Position numbers and translations under genes: made by a program
Notes under the pieces: generated by a model
Told to the model about the DNA's origin: nothing
Databases searched by the model: none
What the model saw: only the letters and a program-made list of their open reading frames with translations
In this document: in pieces, positions 18,521 through 27,864 of the stretch
Numbering within the stretch: the stretch's first letter is position 1
Layout: the number at the start of each line of letters is the position of its first letter
From: Microbacterium paraoxydans
GTDB lineage: Bacteria; Actinomycetota; Actinomycetes; Actinomycetales; Microbacteriaceae
Reading direction: 5' to 3'
DNA: 64,000 nucleotides
NCBI RefSeq assembly: GCF_900105335.1
Contig: NZ_LT629770.1
Coordinates: 2,542,001 to 2,606,000, forward strand

Positions 18521-21151
18521 GTGTCCTTTCCGTTCCCTGTTCGTCCCTCGTCTTCCGTAGCGCCCGCCGCGCTGCGGCGTCGCCATCGCATGCTCGCTGG
18601 CGTCCTCGGCATCGCCGTCGCGCTCTCCGGAGCGCTGGTCGCCGCACCGGCGTCCGCGGCGGTCGCCGCCTCACCGTCCGTCCGGCCGGCAGCCACGTCT
18701 GCGGCGCCTCTGCTCTCGGACGACATGAACCGCACCGTCGCCTCCGGCTGGGGCGCGGCTCCCGTCGGCGCCTGGCGCGTGGTCGAGGGCACGTCGAGCG
18801 TCACGAACGGGCGGGGGATGCTCGCCAGCCGGAAGCCCGGGATCACGGCGCGGGCGACCGTGGCCGGGGTGTCCGCGGCGGACGTGTCCAGCCGTTACAC
18901 GGTGACCGTCCCCGCCCTCCCCGTCGGTGGCCCCCTGTACCTCGCCCAAGCCGTCCGCATCGTCGGCAAGGACTCGTACGGCGTGCGGCTGCGGGTGCAC
19001 CCCGACGGCTCCGCCTACGTCTCCGTCGTCCGGATGACCGATCTCACGACGGTGCAGAACTTGAGTGAGCGGCGACTCCCGTTCGCAGTGACGAAGGGCA
19101 TGTCGCTGCGCGTCGCGCTTGATGTGACGGGGACCAGCCCGGTGACGCTCGCGGCCAAGGCCTGGGTGGCAGGGGCGGCCGAGCCCTCCGCGTGGCAGGT
19201 GACGCACACCGATTCCTCGGCGGCCCGGATCACCGCCGCGGGGGGTTACGGCTTCGCGCTGTACACCTCGTCCGGGGCGAAGGCAGCCGCTCCGCTGGCG
19301 CTCGACGACCTCCTGGTCACCGCGCCGTCGCCGACTCCTGTACCGACTCCTGCACCGACTCCGACGCCGACTCCGACGCCGACCCCTGCGCCCGCACCGA
19401 ACCCGGCTCCGGCTCCGCCGGCGAACCCGACGAACCCGGTCACGCCCGCCCCGCCGGCGACTCCGGCCGGTGTTCGCGGAAAGCCAGGTGCTGCTGCCCC
19501 CGGCGCGCTGTCGTACCCGGCTCCCGCGACCGCGATCTACGCGGCGCCGGGCGGATCCGACAATGCCGCCGGCACGCAGAAGGCGCCGGTGCGCACGATC
19601 GCGGCGGCGCTGCGGCTCGTGCCGAACGGAGGCACCATCGTGCTCCGGGGCGGGACCTACCACGAAGAGGTCATCGTGCCGCCGCAGAAGCGGGTCACGA
19701 TCCAGCCGGCTCCGAACGAGGCGGTCTGGATGGACGGGGCGAAGGCCGTCACCGGCTGGAAGGCCGCAGGGAACACCTGGACGGTGGACGGGTGGGGGAC
19801 GGCGCTCGACTCGAGCCCCACCTACACGAAGGGCGCGCCCGACAACGCCCAGGCGGAGTGGCGCTTCGTCGATCCCGCGTATCCCATGGCTGCGCATCCG
19901 GATCAGGTGTGGGTCGCGGGCGTGCAGCTCCGGGAGGTCGGTTCCGCGGCACAGGTGGTCGCCGGGACGTTCTTCGTCGACGACAGGGCGAAGCGGCTCG
20001 TGATCGGCACGGATCCCACGGGCAAGTCCGTGGAGGCGAGCGTTCTGACTCAGGCGCTCTCGATCCGCTCCGCCGGATCCGAGGTGCGTGGCATCGGCGT
20101 GCGGCGATACGCCACCAGCGTGCCCCAGATGGGGACGGTCATCGCCGCGGCGAGCGACATCACCCTGGCCGACGTGACCATCCGGGACAACTCGACGACC
20201 GGCTTCTACTCCTGGGCGCCCCGGACGACGCTGACGCGGGTCTCGTTGATCGGCAACGGGCTTCTCGGCGGTGGAGCCAGCCAGGCCGACGGCTTGAAGG
20301 TGAAGCAGATGCTCTCCGTCGGCAACAACGCCGAGCGCTTCAACCACTCCCCGGTATCCGGCGCGTTCAAGGTCACCCGGACGCGGGGCGTGACCGTGTC
20401 CGACAGCGCCTTCACCGGGAACGCCGGGCGTGGTCCCTGGTTCGACGAGTCGGTGATCGACATCGTCTTCACGGGCAACGACGTGATCGGCAACACCGGT
20501 CACGGCGTCATGGTCGAACTCTCCGAGCGGGCGGTCGTCGCGGACAACATCATCGCGCGCAACGGCGATTTCGGACTCTTCGTCCTGAACTCCGGGAACG
20601 TGAAGATCTGGAACAACACCTTCGTGGGCAATGCCAACCGGAATGTCAGCATCGGTCAGGACGCTCGCCGAGCCTCCGACCCGAACGCGGCCGGCCATGA
20701 TCCACGCACGCGGTACGCGCCGCTGGCGCCATGGATCGTGCGCAACACCGTGATGTCGAACAACGTCATGGCGGAGAGCGCCGGCAACTGCCTCGTCTGC
20801 GTGCAGGACTACTCGACCACCTTCACGGGTGCGCAGATGATGTCGAGCGTGAACGGCAACCTGTACCACCGCACCGCCCCGGGCACACCCCGGTGGTTCT
20901 CGGCGTGGTCGAAGGGATCCGTCTCGCGGGATCCGGCGGTGGCCGACACCCTCGCGGCCTTCACGGCGGCGACGGGCCAGGACCGCCGCTCGCAGTTCGT
21001 GCAGGGAGCCTCCGTGGTGTCCGCGACATACGCACTGATCCCCGCGCAGGCGCAGCGGCAGGCCGCAGTGGCAGTGCCGGTTCCCGCGGATATCGCCTCG
21101 GTATCGCGACTCCCCGGCAACAGCGCGACGCTGGGAGCCCTGCCGCGGTGA
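18521..21151 (+). CDS. Secreted right-handed beta-helix protein with N-terminal exopolysaccharide-locus module
   Basis: 876 residues. The signal peptide has a long basic n-region (LRRRHR), a core MLAGVLGIAVALSGALV and cleavage near APASA. Residues ~67-268 are a third copy of the ~200-residue module seen twice in the 10890 protein (DDMNRTVASGWGAAPVG, ending ALDDLLVTAPS). A Pro-Thr/Ala linker (~270-325) leads to a parallel beta-helix (~338-810): YAAPGGSDNAAGTQKAPVRT, GGTIVLRGGTYHEEV, then repeated short strands such as NDVIGNTGHGVMVELSERAV. Such helices are typical of polysaccharide lyases, glycosidases and epimerases, but I cannot place catalytic residues. The GTG start is supported weakly; an ATG 23 codons later would still leave a signal core. 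Confidence 0.85.
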   Translation: MSFPFPVRPSSSVAPAALRRRHRMLAGVLGIAVALSGALVAAPASAAVAASPSVRPAATSAAPLLSDDMNRTVASGWGAAPVGAWRVVEGTSSVTNGRGMLASRKPGITARATVAGVSAADVSSRYTVTVPALPVGGPLYLAQAVRIVGKDSYGVRLRVHPDGSAYVSVVRMTDLTTVQNLSERRLPFAVTKGMSLRVALDVTGTSPVTLAAKAWVAGAAEPSAWQVTHTDSSAARITAAGGYGFALYTSSGAKAAAPLALDDLLVTAPSPTPVPTPAPTPTPTPTPTPAPAPNPAPAPPANPTNPVTPAPPATPAGVRGKPGAAAPGALSYPAPATAIYAAPGGSDNAAGTQKAPVRTIAAALRLVPNGGTIVLRGGTYHEEVIVPPQKRVTIQPAPNEAVWMDGAKAVTGWKAAGNTWTVDGWGTALDSSPTYTKGAPDNAQAEWRFVDPAYPMAAHPDQVWVAGVQLREVGSAAQVVAGTFFVDDRAKRLVIGTDPTGKSVEASVLTQALSIRSAGSEVRGIGVRRYATSVPQMGTVIAAASDITLADVTIRDNSTTGFYSWAPRTTLTRVSLIGNGLLGGGASQADGLKVKQMLSVGNNAERFNHSPVSGAFKVTRTRGVTVSDSAFTGNAGRGPWFDESVIDIVFTGNDVIGNTGHGVMVELSERAVVADNIIARNGDFGLFVLNSGNVKIWNNTFVGNANRNVSIGQDARRASDPNAAGHDPRTRYAPLAPWIVRNTVMSNNVMAESAGNCLVCVQDYSTTFTGAQMMSSVNGNLYHRTAPGTPRWFSAWSKGSVSRDPAVADTLAAFTAATGQDRRSQFVQGASVVSATYALIPAQAQRQAAVAVPVPADIASVSRLPGNSATLGALPR

Positions 21152-21161
21152 CGATCTAGGT

Positions 21162-22472
21162 ATGGGTTCTCTTCTCGCTGTCGGCGCCCGCGCGCTGACG
21201 ATGGTCATCGCGCTGGTCTGCGGCGTTCTCACGACACGGATGATCATCGGGGACGCGGGCGTCGGCAGCTTCGCCCTCTATACGCTGCTCACCACGATCC
21301 CGTCGCTGCTGACGTTCACCGATCTCGGCAGCGGCGCCGTGCTCGTGAACGCCGTGGCCACGAGCGACGACGTCCGGACGGACGAGAAGCTGCGCTACCA
21401 GCTGACCTCCGTCGGGCGTGTGCTGCTGCTGTTCGCCGCCTCCGCGATGGCGATCAACACCGTGCTCCTCGCCACCGGAGCCTGGGAGCTCATCTTCGGT
21501 GACGCCGGGCAGCAGCCCGGGGCGTCGCTCGCGGCGTTCTTCTGCGTCACAATCTTCTGCCTCGGGATCCCGCTCGGGATCTGGGCGCGGATCATGCTCG
21601 GGCAGCGAAAGAACCACATCGTGATCCTGCTGCAGGGTCTCATCTCGCCCCTCACCCTTGCCGGCGTCTGGTTGCTCCTCACGTTCGGCGGCGACGACCT
21701 CCACTCCTATGCGGCGATGGCCTCCTTCGCGGCGTCTCTCATCGTCTCGATCCTGGGCGTGCTCATCACGGCGCGCACCACCTCTCCGCTGATCCCCGAG
21801 GCCGCACGCATGGTGCTGCGGCCGCGACGGTTCCCCGGCGTCCGGGTCATGGATGTCGGCTGGCCGATGCTGGCGCAGATGGTGACCTATCCCATCGCGG
21901 TGGGGTCGCAGCGCTATGTGATCGCCCAGCTCGGCGGCCCGACCGACGTCGCGGAGTACGGGGTGGCCGGCCAGGTGTTCTTCGCGCTCAACGGTCTCGT
22001 GATGGCCGGTGGACTCGCCCTCTGGCCGCACTTCGCGCGGATGCGGCACCAGGGTGACCTGCGCCGCGGGCCCTTCCTGCTCTCCGCCCTGTTCGCCACG
22101 GCGGTCGCCCTCGCGACGGTCGTGGTGTGGCTCGTCGGTCCGTGGCTGTTCGGATTCATCACCCAGGGGGAGCTGGAGGTGCGGCCGACCACGATCTTCG
22201 CGTTCGGGCTCATGATCATGCTCACGGCGGCCGTGTATCCACTGGGCATGTTCATCATGGACAAGCCCGGGATCCGTTTCCAGGTGATCCCGACGCTCAG
22301 CATGGCCGCGGTCGGGATCGTCCTCGCGTTCGTGCTCACGCCGATCCTCGGCATCGTCGGACCGCTGATCGGGGTCGCGTTCGCGCTGCTGGTCTGCCAG
22401 CTGATCCCGTTCTCGATCTACATCGTGCGCAACCGGGCGCGGCTGACCGCCGACACCCGCGCATCGGTGTGA
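21162..22472 (+). CDS. Wzx-like polysaccharide flippase (MOP superfamily)
   Basis: 436 residues with about 12 hydrophobic helices and few polar loops. It starts MGSLLAVGARALTMVIALVCG, as in oligosaccharide flippases that begin directly with helix 1. Further on are VGSFALYTLL, DLGSGAVLVNAVA and a helical region near 230 (VMDVGWPMLAQMVTYPIAVG). It would flip the undecaprenyl-linked repeat unit for the polymerase at 15623. It lies 10 nt after the beta-helix gene and converges with the minus-strand glycosyltransferases. Confidence 0.85.
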   Translation: MGSLLAVGARALTMVIALVCGVLTTRMIIGDAGVGSFALYTLLTTIPSLLTFTDLGSGAVLVNAVATSDDVRTDEKLRYQLTSVGRVLLLFAASAMAINTVLLATGAWELIFGDAGQQPGASLAAFFCVTIFCLGIPLGIWARIMLGQRKNHIVILLQGLISPLTLAGVWLLLTFGGDDLHSYAAMASFAASLIVSILGVLITARTTSPLIPEAARMVLRPRRFPGVRVMDVGWPMLAQMVTYPIAVGSQRYVIAQLGGPTDVAEYGVAGQVFFALNGLVMAGGLALWPHFARMRHQGDLRRGPFLLSALFATAVALATVVVWLVGPWLFGFITQGELEVRPTTIFAFGLMIMLTAAVYPLGMFIMDKPGIRFQVIPTLSMAAVGIVLAFVLTPILGIVGPLIGVAFALLVCQLIPFSIYIVRNRARLTADTRASV

Positions 22473-22493
22473 TCCGCGGGCGCTCCTCGCGGG

Positions 22494-23630
22494 TCAGTCC
22501 AGGACGCCTGCGGTGACGCCGGCGCGGTAGACCGCGGGAGCGTGCCGACGCAGGGCCTCGTCCCGACTCGCGGTGACGCCGGCCACATGGTCGTCCCAGC
22601 GCTCGCGGACCTCCTCGAGCGCGGTCGCGATCGCGTCAGCATCGTCCGGAGCGACCAGTTGCGCAGTGGCGTATCCGCCCGCGGCCTCCCGCAGGCCGCT
22701 GCTGTCGCTCGCGATGACCGGGCGGAGTCCGAGCACGCCCTCGACGGCCGTGTTGCCGAACGGCTCGTCCACCCGGGACGGCACGACCAGGACGTCGGCC
22801 TCGGCGAGGAAGGGCCAGATGTCGGGGTGGAAACCGGCGAAGGTGACAGGGACGCCGGTCTCGTCGGCGCGCGCGCGCAGATCGCGCTCGAACCACTCGT
22901 ACCCCTCGAAGACCGCGCCGAGCAGCGTGACCTCGACCGGACGGCCCGCCGCTTGAAGCGCGGCGGCGGCGTCGATGACGAGGTCGGGGCCCTTCCGCGG
23001 CGAGAGCCGGCCCACGTAGAGCACACGGAGGGGACCATCGAGGCGGGAGCGCGGCGGAGCCGGGTGCTCGGGTGATGCGACGCCGTTGGCGACCACGCGG
23101 GTCCGGTCGGCGAGGGCGGGGAGCGCGCGCCGGATCGTGTCCAGGCTGAACCGACTGTTCACCAGGGTCCGGGCGGAGGCGAGGTGCGGCGCATAGAGAA
23201 GCCGGTTCACCAGCGTGTTGCCGGAGGCCTCGGCCTCATGCACGTGGCTGACCGCGCGCGTGCCCCGGAGCCGGGCGATGAGAGGCCACTGCGGAATGAT
23301 GATGGTCGACACGTAGACCGCGTCGGGGCGGAGGCGTCCGATCAGCCGCCACGCGGAGCCGAGACCGCGGAACGTGTCGCGGAAGAGGCGCGGCAGTCCC
23401 CGCGGGGTGAGCAGGACCTTGCGCAGCACGAGCATCGGCAGGATGACGACCTCCGCGCCGGCCTCTCGCAGCGGCGCGACGAGGAGACCCGTGCTCGGCA
23501 GGGCGACCACGACGCGGGCGCCCGCCTCGACGAGACCGGTCGCGCTCTCGAGGAGCATGCGGTCGGACCCGAACATCTCCGCGCCGGGATGCACCAGGAG
23601 GACGGTCTTACGGTTCTCCCTCGCGGTCAT
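22494..23630 (-). CDS. GT4-family glycosyltransferase
   Basis: 378 residues, GT-B fold. The N terminus has TVLLVHPGAEMFGSDRMLLE with the glycine-rich loop of GT4 enzymes. The C-terminal half has RVLYVGRLSPRKGPDLVIDA, then PSRVDEPFGNTAVEGVLGLR with the E-x7-E-like donor-binding motif. The start is the ATG overlapping the previous gene's stop by 4 nt (ATGA); open frame further upstream lies antisense inside that gene. Last gene of the minus-strand trio headed by the priming transferase, so it acts early or midway in repeat-unit assembly. Specificity unknown. Confidence 0.9.
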   Translation of the reverse strand: MTARENRKTVLLVHPGAEMFGSDRMLLESATGLVEAGARVVVALPSTGLLVAPLREAGAEVVILPMLVLRKVLLTPRGLPRLFRDTFRGLGSAWRLIGRLRPDAVYVSTIIIPQWPLIARLRGTRAVSHVHEAEASGNTLVNRLLYAPHLASARTLVNSRFSLDTIRRALPALADRTRVVANGVASPEHPAPPRSRLDGPLRVLYVGRLSPRKGPDLVIDAAAALQAAGRPVEVTLLGAVFEGYEWFERDLRARADETGVPVTFAGFHPDIWPFLAEADVLVVPSRVDEPFGNTAVEGVLGLRPVIASDSSGLREAAGGYATAQLVAPDDADAIATALEEVRERWDDHVAGVTASRDEALRRHAPAVYRAGVTAGVLD

Positions 23631-24820
23631 CGGGCGGCGTCCGCGGGGGTGGGGGCCCAGTCCGCGCTCCGTCGGCGTGCGCGCCGGGCGGAGGAATGGA
23701 CGCTGGAGCCCTCGGCGAGGCGGCGAGCGAGGTCTTCGTATTCGTCGGCCACGTCGTCCCACCGGAATCGTGTCCGGGCGATCTCCTGCACTGCTGCGGC
23801 ATGCGCATCGCGCGTGGCCGCATCGCCCTCGGCGGCGGTCACATGCGCGGCGACGTCGTCCGCATCGGCGAAGAACCACCCGTTGCCGTCGAGGACCTCG
23901 CGGTTGAAGGGCACCTCGTAGCCGATCACGGCCGTGCCCGCTCCCATGGCGCGGAGGAGCGACGGGTTGGTGCCGCCGACGGAGTGACCGTGCAGGTAGG
24001 TGGCGGCGTGAGCGTAGAGCGCGTCGAGGAGCTCCTGGTCGTAGACGCCGCCGACGAGGCGGATGCGCTCGTCGCCCTCGGCGGCGTTCCGGATCTCCTG
24101 GATGTACCCGGCGGCGTACGGCGCGGACCCGACGACCACGAGCGGGAGGCGCGCGGCGCTGGCCCGGTAGCCGCGGACGATCTCGAGCACATGGTTCTCC
24201 GGCTCGAACCGCGCGACGACGAGGTGGTAGCCGCCGGGGGCGAGTTCCATCTCGGCCAGATGATGCGTCGGCGGCTCGTCGAGGATCGGCGCGCCATAAC
24301 GGATCAGCTCCGTCGGGACGTCGAACTGGTGGCGGTAGTAGTCGGAGATGCCGGGGGCATCGGCGATGAGCGCGTCTGCGGTGCGGACGCCGAACTGCTC
24401 GGCCCAGCGGTAGTAGGCCTTGCCGCGCGGCCCCCACTTCGAGCGACGCCACTCGAGACCGTCCATGTGCAGGGCGACGGGCGCCCGGCGCAGCCGGAGC
24501 AGCGGCAGGAACGGCGAGTTCGCGGCGTTGAAGACGAAGGTCGCGTCGGGGCGGCGGTGGAAGAGCAGGTGCAGGGCCGAGAGCCCGGTGTGGCTGAGCG
24601 TCTCGACCTGCTTCACGGGGACGGCGGGGAGGTGCACCACGCGCATGCCGAGGTACTCCTTCTCCCGGTGCTCGGAACCGCGGGTGTACACGACGACGTC
24701 GTGCCCGCGGTCGGCCAGGCGGCGGCCGACCTCCTCGATGGCCGTCTCGAACCCGCCGTACGCGGCAGGCACGCCGCGGGTCCCCACCATCGCGATCGTG
24801 AGGGGTGTCGTAGTGCTCAT
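23627..24820 (-). CDS. DUF1972-type GT4 glycosyltransferase (rhamnosyltransferase-like)
   Basis: 397 residues. MVGTRGVPAAYGGFETAIEE at the N terminus is diagnostic of the DUF1972 group often annotated as rhamnosyltransferases. Also seen: HMDGLEWRRSKWG, ADAPGISDYYR, VARFEPENHVLEIVRGY and GHSVGGTNPSLLRAMGAGTAV. Directly follows the priming transferase gene (4 nt apart) and overlaps the next by 4 nt, so it is likely to add the second sugar; with dTDP-rhamnose made nearby, rhamnose is a fair guess. Confidence 0.9.
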   Translation of the reverse strand: MSTTTPLTIAMVGTRGVPAAYGGFETAIEEVGRRLADRGHDVVVYTRGSEHREKEYLGMRVVHLPAVPVKQVETLSHTGLSALHLLFHRRPDATFVFNAANSPFLPLLRLRRAPVALHMDGLEWRRSKWGPRGKAYYRWAEQFGVRTADALIADAPGISDYYRHQFDVPTELIRYGAPILDEPPTHHLAEMELAPGGYHLVVARFEPENHVLEIVRGYRASAARLPLVVVGSAPYAAGYIQEIRNAAEGDERIRLVGGVYDQELLDALYAHAATYLHGHSVGGTNPSLLRAMGAGTAVIGYEVPFNREVLDGNGWFFADADDVAAHVTAAEGDAATRDAHAAAVQEIARTRFRWDDVADEYEDLARRLAEGSSVHSSARRARRRSADWAPTPADAAR

Positions 24821-24824
24821 CCGC

Positions 24825-26351
24825 TCAGTATGCCCCGCTCGGCTGCGCCATGACCTTCGCGGTGCGCCACATGATCTGCAGATCGTTCATGACCGACCAG
24901 TTCTCCACGTACCGCAGGTCGAGCCGCACGCTCTCGTCCCACGAGAGGTCGCTGCGTCCGGAGACCTGCCACAGGCCCGTGATGCCGGGCTTGATGTAGA
25001 GACGGCGGAACACGGTGCCGTCGTAGGCGGTGACCTCGCTGGGCAGCGGCGGACGAGGGCCGACGACGCTCATGTCGCCGACGAGCACGTTCCAGAACTG
25101 CGGGAGCTCGTCCAGCGACAGCTTGCGCAGCACCTTCCCGACGCGGGTCACGCGCGGGTCGTCCTTCATCTTGAACAGCAGGCCGGCGCCCTCGTTCTGC
25201 TCCTTGAGCGCCGCGAGCTGCTTCTCGGCGTCGGTGCGCATCGAGCGGAACTTCACCATCTTGAACCGGCGGCCGTCCCGTCCCACGCGCTCCTGGAAGA
25301 AGAACACCGGGCCGGGCGAGTCGAGCTTGATGAGTGCGCTGAGCACGGGGGTGAGCAGCGCGATCGGGATGAGCGCGACGGTGGCCACGACGACATCGAG
25401 GGCGCGCTTGAGAAGGTGGACCCCGCCCTCGTATGTCGGGATCTTCACCTGGATCAGCGGCAGGCCGTCGACCTGGCGCAGCGAGATGCGCGGGCCCGCG
25501 ACGTCCGTCAGGCGGCTGGAGAGGACGAGCTCGGCGGCGGTGCCCTCGAGCTGCCAGCTGAGCTGCTTGACGAAGTCGGGGGACCCCTCGGGGCGGCTCG
25601 CCACGATGATGGTGTCCGCCCCGAGTTGTGCCGCCGCCGCGGCGACGGTGTCCAGATCGCCCACGACCGGGTAGATGCTCTCCCCGATCCTGAGCGCGCC
25701 GGCAGTGCGATCCAGCAGCGTCGTCCCCACGACGTGATAGCCGTTCTCCCCGCCCTTCTGCAGGGAGTCGATCACATACTCGACGTCCTCGGTGGCGCCG
25801 ACCACCAGTGTCCTCGACGCGAACCGCCCGGACAGGCGCTGCCGCTGCAGCCAGCGGCGCCAGGTCCAGCGGGCGAAGAGGAGACCGAGCATGCCGACCG
25901 GGAGGGCGATGAAGAACAGCGGCTGCAGTCCTTCCCACTCCAGGAGCACGCCCGCGATGGCGGTGATGCCGAAGGCGAGTCCCGCCGCGTGCGCGACGCG
26001 ACGGTACTCCGTGGCCCCGGACCCGAAGATGGCGGCGGCTCGGCTGTTGAGCGCCGACAGCATCAGGTACCAGGCGAGACCCAGCAATGCGGCGTTGCGC
26101 ACGGCCTCGATCACCGAGACGCCGGAGACCAGCTGGACCGTCGCCGTCAGTGCGACCGCAATCAGGATGACAGCCGCATCCGTGATCCGCAGCCGCATCC
26201 GATAGCGACGCTCCCACTGGCGGCGTCGTTCGAGCGTCGCCGACACACGCGGCGTGCTCGCCGCAGGCGTCACCGACGCGGTCGCTCGCGGTGCCGTGAT
26301 CGGCGTGAAACCCGTGCGAGCGATGCTCAGAGCATCCTCGACGGAAGTCAT
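24825..26351 (-). CDS. Polyprenyl glycosylphosphotransferase (WcaJ/WbaP-type priming enzyme)
   Basis: 508 residues. Four N-terminal hydrophobic helices (~55-160), a CoA-binding-like central domain (TLVVGATEDVEYVIDSLQ), one more helix near 315-340, then the bacterial sugar transferase catalytic domain: KRALDVVVATVAL, FKMVKFRSM, KMKDDPRVTRVG, LRKLSLDELPQFWNVL, MSVVGPRPP and YIKPGITGLWQVSGRS. It attaches the first sugar-1-phosphate to undecaprenyl phosphate and so initiates each repeat unit. First gene of a minus-strand operon with two glycosyltransferases. AAGGGG lies 6 nt before the ATG. Confidence 0.95.
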   Translation of the reverse strand: MTSVEDALSIARTGFTPITAPRATASVTPAASTPRVSATLERRRQWERRYRMRLRITDAAVILIAVALTATVQLVSGVSVIEAVRNAALLGLAWYLMLSALNSRAAAIFGSGATEYRRVAHAAGLAFGITAIAGVLLEWEGLQPLFFIALPVGMLGLLFARWTWRRWLQRQRLSGRFASRTLVVGATEDVEYVIDSLQKGGENGYHVVGTTLLDRTAGALRIGESIYPVVGDLDTVAAAAAQLGADTIIVASRPEGSPDFVKQLSWQLEGTAAELVLSSRLTDVAGPRISLRQVDGLPLIQVKIPTYEGGVHLLKRALDVVVATVALIPIALLTPVLSALIKLDSPGPVFFFQERVGRDGRRFKMVKFRSMRTDAEKQLAALKEQNEGAGLLFKMKDDPRVTRVGKVLRKLSLDELPQFWNVLVGDMSVVGPRPPLPSEVTAYDGTVFRRLYIKPGITGLWQVSGRSDLSWDESVRLDLRYVENWSVMNDLQIMWRTAKVMAQPSGAY

Positions 26352-26664
26352 GCCGAGGCCCCTTGAGCCGTGAATGTACGCAGATAACCCCAGTGCGCCA
26401 TCGTTTCCCCAGTTTTCCCCAGACCATGAACCCCACGTTCACGGACACGTCTGCGTCCCGACCCCTCGGGTCCTGCTGGTGCTTCCCGATCCCACATCGA
26501 GAAGGTGTCCTCGTCGTCCCAAACCGACGAGGCGTGCAGCAGGCACTGCAGACGGTCATCACTGTAGCGGATTCGGCCGCCGGACGGAAGCGCATCCCGC
26601 GCCGGAGGGAGATCCGTTCCGGCATACCGCCCGGGGAGAGGGAGCCGGGAGCTAGTCTGTCGCG
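26352..26664. promoter_or_regulatory. Divergent intergenic region between the priming transferase gene and ltrA
   Basis: 313 nt without a gene. On the minus strand a TACATT -10 candidate (26378-26373) precedes the priming transferase by 21 nt. Upstream of it are three CTGGGG copies (forward CCCCAG at 26388, 26407 and 26417), spaced 19 and 10 bp, i.e. about two and one helical turns. On the plus strand the ltrA -10 box is at 26653. Nothing else is evident. Confidence 0.45.
26653..26658 (+). promoter_or_regulatory. Leaderless -10 box for ltrA
   Basis: TAGTCT exactly 6 nt before the GTG at 26665; transcription would start at the initiation codon. Confidence 0.5.
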
Positions 26665-27855
26665 GTGACTGCGCACCCGACTTCGACTCCTCGCTTCCGT
26701 CTGCAGCCCATGCGGCCGCGCGACCCCGGTCAGCCGCACCGCGCCGCGAGTCCGCTGGAGCTCTTCTTCGATCTCGTCTTCGTGGTAGCGGTGAGCATCG
26801 CGTCGGCGCAGCTGCATCACGCCCTGAGTCACGGCGACTTCCTCCACGGGATCACCTCGTATGCGATGCTCTTCTTCGCGATCTGGTGGGCGTGGATGAA
26901 CTTCACCTGGTTCGCCACGTCCTTCGACACCGACGACTGGCCGTACCGGATCGCCACCTTCGTCCAGATGGCGGGCGTCCTCGTCCTGGCCGCAGGGATC
27001 CCCGGGGCCTTCAACGAGGGAGACTTCACACTCCCGGTGATCGGCTACGTCGTGATGCGCGTCGCCGTGGTCGCGCAGTGGCTGCGCGCGTCCCGGACCG
27101 CGGGGCCGCTCCGTTCCGTCGCGCTGCGATACGCCGGCGGCATCGCCGCCGTGCAGGTGCTGTGGATCCTGTTCCTGCTCGTCCCCTCGGGGCCGGTCCA
27201 GCTCGCGGCCTTCATCGTCTTCGCCCTCATCGAGATCGCCGTCCCGGTGGTCGCCGAGCGCCGCCACCAGACGCCGTGGCACCCGCACCACATCACCGAG
27301 CGCTACGGTCTGTTCACCCTCATCGTGCTCGGTGAGAGCCTTCTCGCCTCTGCCAACGCGATCATCGACGCGGTGGATGAGGTCGAGGCCCTGGGGCCGC
27401 TCCTGGCGATCTCGGCCCTCGCATTCGTCGTGACGGCGGCCCTGTGGTGGATCTACTTCTGGCCGCCCCACCACCGGTCCATCACCACCCTCGGCCGTTC
27501 CCTGCGCTACGGCTACACCCACTACTTCGTGTTCGCGGCGGCTGCCGCCTTCTCCGCCGGCATCGAGGTGGAGCTGGACGTGCTGACGGGGGAGAGCCAC
27601 CTCGCTCCGATGGCCGCCACGTTCACGGTGTCCGTGCCGATCGCGGTGTTCCTCATCGGCATCTGGTGGGTCGCCATCCGGGACAACGCCGACAGGGTCG
27701 TCAACACCGTCATCCCGGTGGGGGCGCTGCTCGTCCTGCTCGACCCGTTCGTGCCCGTGCCGGTGGCGCTGACGGCAGCGGTGATGGTCGCGATCGTGGT
27801 CGTGCTCGTGATGCGGCCGCCGATCCCTCGCGGTGCCGGGGCGACGGATGCCTGA
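26665..27855 (+). CDS. ltrA: Low-temperature-requirement A family membrane protein
   Basis: 396 residues with about ten hydrophobic segments. The family signature near the N terminus is clear: ASPLELFFDLVFVVAVSIAS, followed by AIWWAWMNFTWFATSFDTDD and RYGLFTLIVLGESLLA. LtrA proteins were named from Listeria, where loss impairs growth in the cold; the molecular function is unknown. The GTG start is supported by the leaderless promoter 6 nt upstream. Convergent with the tetR gene, no obvious terminator between. Confidence 0.9.
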   Translation: MTAHPTSTPRFRLQPMRPRDPGQPHRAASPLELFFDLVFVVAVSIASAQLHHALSHGDFLHGITSYAMLFFAIWWAWMNFTWFATSFDTDDWPYRIATFVQMAGVLVLAAGIPGAFNEGDFTLPVIGYVVMRVAVVAQWLRASRTAGPLRSVALRYAGGIAAVQVLWILFLLVPSGPVQLAAFIVFALIEIAVPVVAERRHQTPWHPHHITERYGLFTLIVLGESLLASANAIIDAVDEVEALGPLLAISALAFVVTAALWWIYFWPPHHRSITTLGRSLRYGYTHYFVFAAAAAFSAGIEVELDVLTGESHLAPMAATFTVSVPIAVFLIGIWWVAIRDNADRVVNTVIPVGALLVLLDPFVPVPVALTAAVMVAIVVVLVMRPPIPRGAGATDA

Positions 27856-27864
27856 GCGCCTCGG

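Noticed and set aside
22471-22495. Hairpin GATCCGCG / CGCGGGTC between convergent flippase and glycosyltransferase genes as terminator
   Set aside because: Short stem with a wobble, 9-nt loop and no T-run, overlapping both stops; too weak to list as a feature.
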